From Magnetococcales bacterium (GTDB taxonomy: Bacteria > Pseudomonadota > Magnetococcia > Magnetococcales > Magnetaquicoccaceae), in assembly GCA_015228895.1 (NCBI GenBank), contig JADGCR010000159.1:1-5332 (forward strand): a stretch of 5,332 nt of DNA, read 5' to 3'. Position numbers and translations under genes: made by a program. Position 1 is the stretch's first letter, and every line of letters starts with the position of its first letter. The notes under the pieces are model-generated. The model had not been told where the DNA came from, ran no database searches, and saw nothing but the letters and a program-made list of their open reading frames with translations. Below, in pieces: positions 1-4,723 of the stretch.

Positions 1-334
1 CATCGGCGGCTTGACCGCGATCCACCAGTTCGCCCGCATCGGTCGCAACGCCTTCATCGGCGGCGCCTCGGCGGTTTCCATGGATGTGGTGCCGTTTGTC
101 TCGGCGGCGGGCAACCGGGCCAAGATCACCGGGGTGAATGTGGTGGGATTGCGGCGGCATGGCTTTTCCGAAGAGGTGATCAAGGCCATCCGTCAGGCCC
201 ATCGGATCGTCTTCCGTTCCAATCTGCGCATGGAGCAGGCGGTGGAGGAGTTGGAACGCCACCTGTCGAATTATGTGGAAGTGCAGTACATGTTGGAGTT
301 TCTCCAGACCGGGCAAAGGGGCATCTGTCGCTGA
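1..334 (+). CDS. lpxA: LpxA, acyl-ACP--UDP-N-acetylglucosamine O-acyltransferase (3' part)
   Basis: This is the C-terminal 110 codons of LpxA, the cytoplasmic enzyme that starts lipid A synthesis by moving a 3-hydroxyacyl chain from ACP to the 3-position of UDP-GlcNAc. The gene is cut by the left edge; complete codons begin at base 2 and the stop is TGA at 332-334. The visible part holds the last turns of the left-handed beta-helix (IGGLTAIHQFARIG) and the helical C-terminal domain with GNRAKITGVNVVGLRRHGFS. Aligned by eye to E. coli LpxA, the TAIHQF histidine matches His160, the second Gly of FIGGAS matches Gly173 (the acyl-chain ruler position), and the second Arg of LRRHGF matches Arg204. 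The C-terminus is of normal length with no sign of truncation. It lies 59 nt upstream of lpxI. Identity is very secure; acyl-chain and sugar specificity are not visible. Confidence 0.96.
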   Translation, partial: IGGLTAIHQFARIGRNAFIGGASAVSMDVVPFVSAAGNRAKITGVNVVGLRRHGFSEEVIKAIRQAHRIVFRSNLRMEQAVEELERHLSNYVEVQYMLEFLQTGQRGICR

Positions 335-393
335 CCCCCGCCGCTTTCTCCCTTGGCGCGACTTGACCATTTTCCCTCCTTGAGTGGCTTCCC

Positions 394-1257
394 TTGACTG
401 AACGAGTTGGACTGGTTGCTGGTTCCGGACAACTGCCCCTGATCTTCGCGCAGGCCCTGCGCCAGCGGGGCGGGGCGGAACTGGTGGCGGTCGTGGCCCA
501 CGCGGGGGAGACCGATCCGGCCCTGTCCCGGTGGGTGGATGGGATTCACTGGGTCAAGCTGGGACAGTTCAAGCGGGTACTGAGCCATCTGCGGCAGGGG
601 GGCGCGGAGAGCGTGGTGCTGGTGGGGGGGATCACCAAGGCGCGCATCTGGCGCGTCCGCCCGGATGCCCTGGCGTTGCGGATGGTGATGAAATTGTGGG
701 GCCTGCACGACGATCAACTGTTGCGGGCCGTGGGCGCGGAGTTGGAGTCCAGGGGGTTTGCGTTGCGCTCGGTGACCGACTATCTGCCGGAACTCCTGGC
801 GCCCTCCGGGTGTCTGAGCCGGCGGCGGCCTACGACGGGGGAGTGGGAGGATATCCGTTTCGGTTGGCGCGCGGCCAAGGCGTTGGGGGAGTTGGATATC
901 GGTCAGGGTGTGGTGGTGCGTCGCAACATGGTGGTGGCGGTGGAGGCCATGGAGGGGACCGACGCCATGCTGACCCGGGCGGGTGCCCTGGTGACCGGGG
1001 GCGCCCAGGGGTGGGCCGGGGAGCGGAGCGCGGTGTTCGTGAAGGTGGTCAAGCCGGGACAGGATCGTCGTCTGGACCTGCCCACCATCGGCGTCACCAC
1101 CATGGAGACCATGGCCCGCGTCGGCATTCCGGTGATCGCGGTGGAGGCGGGTGGGGCGATGATCGTGGATCTGGAGGCCACCTGTCGGGCGGCTGACCGT
1201 TTCAATCTGGTATTGTTGGGTGTTTCCGGTCGTGACATGGACGGCAATGGTGAATAG
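394..1257 (+). CDS. lpxI: LpxI, UDP-2,3-diacylglucosamine pyrophosphatase
   Basis: This 287-residue protein is LpxI (DUF1009 family). It hydrolyses UDP-2,3-diacylglucosamine to 2,3-diacylglucosamine 1-phosphate (lipid X) plus UMP, replacing the unrelated LpxH. Visible landmarks are GLVAGSGQLP (residues 6-15), GGITKARIW (78-86), a DDQLLRAV segment (106-113), the inter-domain stretch DIGQGVVVRRNMV, and the C-terminal signature KVVKPGQDRRLDLPTIG (217-233). The conserved acidic residues D224 and D228 of that signature fit the catalytic region known from Caulobacter LpxI. The start is TTG: an in-frame TGA lies upstream at 364-366, and the next ATG/GTG/TTG in frame comes only after the glycine-rich N-terminal motif. 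Ribosome-binding support is weak (GAG at 382-384, 9 nt before TTG). The 3' end overlaps the next gene by 11 nt. It sits in the lpxA-lpxB operon, where its product and substrate both feed LpxB. Confidence 0.95.
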   Translation: MTERVGLVAGSGQLPLIFAQALRQRGGAELVAVVAHAGETDPALSRWVDGIHWVKLGQFKRVLSHLRQGGAESVVLVGGITKARIWRVRPDALALRMVMKLWGLHDDQLLRAVGAELESRGFALRSVTDYLPELLAPSGCLSRRRPTTGEWEDIRFGWRAAKALGELDIGQGVVVRRNMVVAVEAMEGTDAMLTRAGALVTGGAQGWAGERSAVFVKVVKPGQDRRLDLPTIGVTTMETMARVGIPVIAVEAGGAMIVDLEATCRAADRFNLVLLGVSGRDMDGNGE

Positions 1258-2233
1258 GGTGAAGGGGCCTCTTGCGGCGGCGGTGATCGGGGTGGGTTAT
1301 CTGGGACGTTTTCACGCCCAGAAGTATGCCCGCATGGCGGGCGTGGAACTGGTGGCGGTGGCGGATCACGCCCCGGAACGCGCCGGGCAGGTGGGCCGGG
1401 AACTGGGGGTCGCGGCGGTGGGGGATTGGCAGTCGCTCCTGCCCCGCCTGGATCTGGTTTCCGTCGTGACGCCGACCAATACCCATTTTTCCGTGGTCCG
1501 GACCTGTCTGCGGGCCGGGGTGCATGTCCTGGTGGAAAAGCCCATGACCGTCACCCTGGAGGAGGCCCGTGAACTCATCGCGTTGGCGGAGGCGGAAAAA
1601 CGGGTGTTGCAGGTGGGTCACCTCAAGCGTTTCCATCCGACCGTGACCGCGCTGACAGAGAGCGGTCTGCTGCGTCAGCCCCGCTTCATCGAATCCCACC
1701 GTCTGGCTCCATTCAAGAATCGGGCGCTGGATGTGGATGTGGTGCTGGATCTGATGATCCACGACGTGGACCTGATGTTGCATTTCATCGGTTCTCCCGT
1801 GGTGGACGTGGAGTCCATGGGGGCCAGGGTGGTGACCGGAGAGGTGGATATCGCCCATGCCAGGCTCAAGTTCGCCAATGGGGCCATCGCCCATGTCAGC
1901 GCCTCCAGGGTGGCTCGCGGGCCGATGCGCCAGATGCGGATTTTTCAGCCGGACGCCATGATCGAACTGGATTTCATTCGGCAGGAACTCTCCATCCGCA
2001 GGCGTGGTGCCGGGGAAATGGTACGGGATGGTCTCGCCTTGCCCGCCATCGAGGAGAGTCTGGTGCCGGTGGCCCGTTACGACACCCTGGAAAGGGAGAT
2101 TCAATCCTTTTGCGACGCGGTGCGCGGGGCGCATCCCCCGGTGGTGAGCGGGGAGGATGGTTTGCGGGCCTTGGAGGTGGTGACCGCCATTCGCCGGGGA
2201 ATCGGGGTGTTCGCGCAGGGGATGGGGCTGTGA
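1247..2233 (+). CDS. Gfo/Idh/MocA-family NAD(P)-dependent oxidoreductase, GnnA-like
   Basis: This is a 328-residue sugar (nucleotide) dehydrogenase of the Gfo/Idh/MocA family. The N-terminal Rossmann fold shows AVIGVGYLGRFHA (GxGxxG at 15-20), the VTPTNTH strand-turn at 74-80, and the family's EKP motif at 97-99 (VLVEKPMTV). The substrate domain carries GHLKRFHP (124-131) and DLMIHDVDL (168-176), where His172 is the likely catalytic residue. I chose ATG at 1247, which overlaps lpxI by 11 nt and has GGA just upstream; GTG at 1220 would add nine residues that do not look conserved. The stop TGA overlaps the lpxB start by 4 nt, implying translational coupling. By family and position between lpxA and lpxB it resembles GnnA of Acidithiobacillus ferrooxidans, which oxidises the 3-OH of UDP-GlcNAc before GnnB transaminates it. 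No aminotransferase gene is present here, so the substrate is inferred only. Family assignment is sure; the GnnA role is tentative. Confidence 0.9.
   Translation: MVNRVKGPLAAAVIGVGYLGRFHAQKYARMAGVELVAVADHAPERAGQVGRELGVAAVGDWQSLLPRLDLVSVVTPTNTHFSVVRTCLRAGVHVLVEKPMTVTLEEARELIALAEAEKRVLQVGHLKRFHPTVTALTESGLLRQPRFIESHRLAPFKNRALDVDVVLDLMIHDVDLMLHFIGSPVVDVESMGARVVTGEVDIAHARLKFANGAIAHVSASRVARGPMRQMRIFQPDAMIELDFIRQELSIRRRGAGEMVRDGLALPAIEESLVPVARYDTLEREIQSFCDAVRGAHPPVVSGEDGLRALEVVTAIRRGIGVFAQGMGL
2217..2221 (+). promoter_or_regulatory. Ribosome binding site of lpxB, deciding the GTG start
   Basis: AGGGG lies 8 nt before the GTG at 2230, inside the end of the oxidoreductase gene. With the GTGA stop/start overlap and the family-typical distance to the GEASGD motif, it supports 2230 over the longer in-frame start at 2110, whose extra 40 residues are a low-complexity Gly/Arg shadow of the upstream gene. 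Confidence 0.7.
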
Positions 2234-3411
2234 GGGAGTCGGGCGCGGCCCCCAGGATCATGATGGTGGCCGGCGAGGCGTCCGGAGATGCACTGGGGGG
2301 GGGGTTGCTGGCGGAATTGAAAAAACGTCATCCCGACCTGGTGGCCTTTGGCGTGGGTGGACCACGGATGATGGAACAGGGGTTTTGCAGCCACTGCAAT
2401 CTGAATGATCTGTCGGTGATCGGGTTGGTGGAAGTGGTGCGGCGCCTGCCTGGTTTGTTGCGGATTTTCCGGCGGCTGGTGACCCTGATGCGTCAGGAGT
2501 CCCCCGACCTGCTGATCACCATCGACCTGCCGGATTTCAATTTCCTGTTGGCCCGACGGGCCAAGGCGCTGGGGATCAGGCGGGTGCATTATGTGGGGCC
2601 GCAGTTGTGGGCCTGGCGTCGGGGGCGCGCCCTCAAGTTGGCCAACCTGCTGGATCATTTGTTGCTGTTGTTGCCGTTTGAAGCGGGATATTATGTCGGC
2701 ACCGGCCTGCCGGTGACGTTCGTGGGCCATCCCCTGGCGCGGACGCATCTGCCTGGCACCCAGGATCGTCGGGAGATGCGCCACAGTCTGGGGGTGGGAC
2801 ACGGCGAGCGTTTGGTGGTTCTGCTGCCGGGCAGCCGTTTCGCGGAGTTGAAACGTCACCTTGGGGTGATGGTGGCGGCCTGCCGTCGGGTGGCGCAGGA
2901 GGGCGGGGTGCATTTTGTGCTGGCTCTGGCCGACACGATGCGGTTTGCCGATCTGGAGCGGGTGATGGGGCAGGAGCCTGACGCCGGGACACGGGAATTC
3001 TTCGCCCGCGTCGGGGTGCGGCAGGGGCAGACCAGGGGCTTGCTGGCCGCGGCGGACGTGGCCATGGTGGCCTCCGGCACCGCCACTTTGGAGACGGCTT
3101 TGGTGGGCACCCCCATGACGGTTCTGTACCGGGTGAACTGGCTGACCTATCAGATCGGTCGTCGGGTGATCCAGGTGGAGCATATCGCTCTGCCCAACCT
3201 GGTGGCCGGACGTCCCCTGGTGCCGGAGCGGATTCAAGACGAGGCGCGACCGGAGGTGCTGGCCGACGATGTGTCGAACCTGCTGAACGACGGCGTCAGC
3301 GCCGAACGGCAGCGGGCCGGTTTTCGCGAGATCAGGCAGGCTTTGGCCATTCCCTCCCGCAGCGCCGCGGAGGTCGTGGTGGATTTGTTGCGGACCAGGA
3401 TTCGTTTTTGA
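2230..3411 (+). CDS. lpxB: LpxB, lipid-A-disaccharide synthase
   Basis: LpxB is a family 19 glycosyltransferase acting at the inner face of the inner membrane. It condenses UDP-2,3-diacylglucosamine with lipid X to give the beta-1,6 lipid A disaccharide 1-phosphate, releasing UDP. The 393 residues match the usual length (about 380-395). Motifs in order are MMVAGEASGD (11-20), GVGGPRMMEQGF, VIGLVEVV, TIDLPDFNF, VGPQLWAW (122-129), LLPFE, FVGHPL (164-169), LLPGSR (from 198), ASGTATLETAL (281-291), YRVNWLTY, and IALPNLVAGRPLVPE. The start is GTG, overlapping the previous stop as GTGA and preceded by AGGGG; the ORF is open further upstream but without conserved sequence. A run of ten G residues at 2295-2304 encodes L22 (last base) to G25 directly after GEASGD. 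VGPQ in place of the commoner VSP(Q/S) before WAW is a mild variation. Last of the lpx genes in this operon. Confidence 0.96.
   Translation: MRESGAAPRIMMVAGEASGDALGGGLLAELKKRHPDLVAFGVGGPRMMEQGFCSHCNLNDLSVIGLVEVVRRLPGLLRIFRRLVTLMRQESPDLLITIDLPDFNFLLARRAKALGIRRVHYVGPQLWAWRRGRALKLANLLDHLLLLLPFEAGYYVGTGLPVTFVGHPLARTHLPGTQDRREMRHSLGVGHGERLVVLLPGSRFAELKRHLGVMVAACRRVAQEGGVHFVLALADTMRFADLERVMGQEPDAGTREFFARVGVRQGQTRGLLAAADVAMVASGTATLETALVGTPMTVLYRVNWLTYQIGRRVIQVEHIALPNLVAGRPLVPERIQDEARPEVLADDVSNLLNDGVSAERQRAGFREIRQALAIPSRSAAEVVVDLLRTRIRF
2295..2304 (+). repeat. G10 homopolymer tract inside lpxB
   Basis: Ten consecutive G bases form the end of a CTG codon and three GGG codons (Leu-Gly-Gly-Gly, residues 22-25). 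Other G or C runs I noticed in the window reach only seven (for example 624-630, 4112-4118, 4855-4861). The reading frame is intact as given, since GEASGD before it and LLAELKKRHPDL after it are in the same frame. Confidence 0.95.
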
Positions 3412-3439
3412 AGCGGAATTTTTCATACGCCCTTTCACC

Positions 3440-3444
3440 AGGAG
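3440..3444 (+). promoter_or_regulatory. Ribosome binding site of the thioredoxin gene
   Basis: AGGAG ends 7 nt before the ATG at 3452. It is the strongest Shine-Dalgarno match in the window and fixes this start. Confidence 0.8.
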
Positions 3445-3451
3445 AATTGCG

Positions 3452-3811
3452 ATGGCTACAGTTGCTTTGACCAAAGAGACCTTTGAGGAGACGGTCACCG
3501 GGAATGATATTGTGGTGATCGATTTCTGGGCCGGTTGGTGCGGACCCTGCAAGGCGTTCGCGCCGGTTTTCGAAAAGGTTTCGGAACGGTTTCCCCAGGT
3601 GGTGTTCGCCAAGGTGGACACGGACCGGGAGCAGGAACTGGCGGCGGCGTTTGAGATCAAATCCATCCCCACCCTGATGATCTTCCGTGAGAGCACCATC
3701 TTGTTCGTGCAGCCGGGGATGGTGCCGGAAAACATCTTGCGGGAGCTGGTGGAGAAGGTTCAGCAGGTGGATATGGAAGAGGTGCGGAAAAAGCGGGTTG
3801 AGGTTCAATGA
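3452..3811 (+). CDS. Thioredoxin-family protein
   Basis: This is a 119-residue single-domain thioredoxin, a cytoplasmic thiol-disulfide oxidoreductase, with no signal peptide. The active site is WCGPC (Cys30 and Cys33) in IDFWAGWCGPCKAFAP, followed by VDTD (55-58) and the cis-proline Pro73 in IKSIPTLMIF. It differs from classical TrxA (about 108 residues) in two ways. The segment after the cis-proline strand reads FRESTILFVQPGMVP rather than the usual F(K)NGE...VGAL. It also has a charged C-terminal extension, QQVDMEEVRKKRVEVQ. This resembles a TrxA-like subfamily (LTKExFEETV...FREQ...QPG) seen in many proteobacteria beside a separate main thioredoxin; I make that comparison from memory. It starts 40 nt after lpxB and probably shares its transcript, which ends at a terminator over its own stop codon. 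A direct link to lipid A synthesis is not shown by the sequence. Confidence 0.93.
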   Translation: MATVALTKETFEETVTGNDIVVIDFWAGWCGPCKAFAPVFEKVSERFPQVVFAKVDTDREQELAAAFEIKSIPTLMIFRESTILFVQPGMVPENILRELVEKVQQVDMEEVRKKRVEVQ

Positions 3812-3820
3812 CCTCTTTTT
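3800..3820 (+). terminator. Candidate intrinsic terminator over the thioredoxin stop codon
   Basis: GAGGTT (3800-3805) pairs with GACCTC (3810-3815), five Watson-Crick pairs plus one U-G, around a CAAT loop, followed directly by TTTTT (3816-3820). The thioredoxin TGA (3809-3811) is inside the hairpin. The stem is short with only three G-C pairs, so termination may be partial. Its place just before the tpiA promoter fits the end of the lpx-thioredoxin transcript. Confidence 0.6.
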
Positions 3821-3840
3821 GCAATTAGGGTTGATTGCAA
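3819..3840. repeat. Perfect inverted repeat overlapping the tpiA -35 region, possible operator
   Basis: TTGCAAT (3819-3825) and ATTGCAA (3834-3840) are perfect inverted 7-mers separated by 8 nt (22 bp overall). The right half-site overlaps the -35 box TTGATT (3831-3836). No U-tract follows on either strand (the reverse strand reads into A residues), so it is not an intrinsic terminator of its own. Size and placement suit a dimeric repressor, but no regulator is identified. Confidence 0.45.
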
Positions 3841-3859
3841 TGAATTTATTGAATATACT
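3831..3859 (+). promoter_or_regulatory. Sigma-70-type promoter for tpiA-secG
   Basis: TTGATT (3831-3836) and TATACT (3854-3859) are separated by exactly 17 nt, in an AT-rich island within otherwise GC-rich DNA. Transcription would begin near A3866, giving a leader of about 19 nt to the TTG at 3885 or 55 nt to the ATG at 3921. It lies just after the candidate terminator, so tpiA-secG would be its own transcription unit. Confidence 0.7.
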
Positions 3860-3870
3860 CTGAAAAGTTC

Positions 3871-3875
3871 GGGAG
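3871..3875 (+). promoter_or_regulatory. Shine-Dalgarno-like GGGAG before the alternative TTG start of tpiA
   Basis: GGGAG ends 9 nt before an in-frame TTG at 3885, which would add 12 residues (MAQTTREGDQVS) before the family-typical start. The ATG at 3921 has only AGG at 5 nt, or GAGAAGG at about 13 nt. The ribosome-site evidence therefore favours 3885 while protein conservation favours 3921. Confidence 0.4.
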
Positions 3876-3920
3876 TGGTTCCACTTGGCCCAGACAACGC
3901 GAGAAGGTGATCAGGTTTCG

Positions 3921-4694
3921 ATGCGACGACGCGCCCTGGTGGTCGGCAACTGGAAGATGAACGGGCTGGTCGAGACGGCCTGTGAACTCGTGGACGGGAT
4001 TCTGGCCGGCCTCGCGGAGCGGGAGGGGGCGCGTTGCGAGGTGGTGATTTGCCCCCCCGCCACGGCGTTGCACGCGTTGCAGCAGCGATTGGAGGGTTCC
4101 GTCCTGAAGATGGGGGGGCAGAATCTTTCCGAGCATGAGCGTGGCGCGTATACGGGCGAGTTGTCCGGTGCCATGTTGCGCGATGTGGGGTGCCGCCATG
4201 TGATCGTGGGGCACTCCGAGCGGCGGGAGTGGTGCGGGGAGGAGAACGCTCAGGTGGGCCGGAAGATGGGGGCGGCCTTTCGGGATGGGTTGACGCCGAT
4301 TGTTTGTGTCGGGGAGAATTGGCGGGAGCGTGACCAGGGTCGCGCGCTGGAGGTGGTGCGGGAGCAGATGACCGCGTTGCTGCCCCATCTGCCCCCGACC
4401 GGGAACCGGCGCGAATCGTTGGTGCTGGCGTATGAGCCGGTGTGGGCCATTGGCACCGGACGTAATGCCTCCCCTGGGCAGATTCAGGAGATGCATGGTT
4501 TCATGCGGGGGTTTCTGGTGGACGCGTTGGGGGCGGATGGCGGGAAAATGCGCATCTTGTATGGTGGTTCCGTCAAGCCTGACAACGCGGGGACGATTTT
4601 TGCTTTGGAAGATGTGGATGGTGGACTGATCGGTGGGGCCGCACTCAGGGCCGCCGATTTTTTGGGGATTATCGACGCCATTCCCGCAGAATAA
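3921..4694 (+). CDS. tpiA: Triose-phosphate isomerase
   Basis: TpiA interconverts dihydroxyacetone phosphate and glyceraldehyde 3-phosphate in cytoplasmic glycolysis and gluconeogenesis. From ATG 3921 it has 257 residues, the normal length. The catalytic set is complete: Asn10 and Lys12 in VVGNWKMNG, the electrophile His98 in GHSERRE, the base Glu172 in YEPVWAIGTG (which leads into flexible loop 6), and the phosphate-binding YGGSVKPDN (214-222) and GGLIGGAAL (234-242). I chose 3921 because family members begin a few residues before GNWKMNG; the TTG at 3885 is a real alternative giving 269 residues. It lies downstream of its own predicted promoter and 29 nt before secG, a common pairing. A terminator-like hairpin lies inside its 3' end (4629-4663). 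Confidence 0.95.
   Translation: MRRRALVVGNWKMNGLVETACELVDGILAGLAEREGARCEVVICPPATALHALQQRLEGSVLKMGGQNLSEHERGAYTGELSGAMLRDVGCRHVIVGHSERREWCGEENAQVGRKMGAAFRDGLTPIVCVGENWRERDQGRALEVVREQMTALLPHLPPTGNRRESLVLAYEPVWAIGTGRNASPGQIQEMHGFMRGFLVDALGADGGKMRILYGGSVKPDNAGTIFALEDVDGGLIGGAALRAADFLGIIDAIPAE
4629..4663 (+). other. Terminator-like hairpin inside the 3' end of tpiA
   Basis: ATCGGTGG (4629-4636) can pair with CCGCCGAT (4651-4658), seven Watson-Crick pairs and one U-G, with TTTTT at 4659-4663. The stem encodes the conserved IGGA and AADF parts of TpiA, so coding constraint may explain it. Translating ribosomes would normally keep it from acting. Confidence 0.3.
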
Positions 4695-4723
4695 TGACCG
4701 TTTTTTGTTAAGAAGGTTGAGAC

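Noticed and set aside
363..391. TTGACC as a possible -35 box upstream of lpxI
   Set aside because: No acceptable -10 box lies 15-19 nt downstream; the spot at 386-391 reads GGCTTC.
531..1196. A 221-codon + strand frame inside lpxI
   Set aside because: Gly/Arg-rich low complexity, fully inside lpxI in another frame; lpxI has the conserved motifs.
1202..2134. A 310-codon minus-strand open frame antisense to the oxidoreductase gene
   Set aside because: His/Pro/Gln-rich low-complexity shadow without motifs or a convincing ribosome site.
3400..3423. Possible terminator after lpxB (ATTC-G with C-G-GAAT, then TTTTT)
   Set aside because: The stem is four A/T-rich pairs plus one pair across a bulge, and the next gene follows only 40 nt after lpxB, so effective termination is unlikely.
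2101..3735. A 544-codon open frame on the minus strand, antisense to lpxB and the thioredoxin gene
   Set aside because: It is rich in His, Gln and Pro with no domain motif, covers two clearly identified + strand genes, and is what GC-rich third positions produce on the opposite strand.
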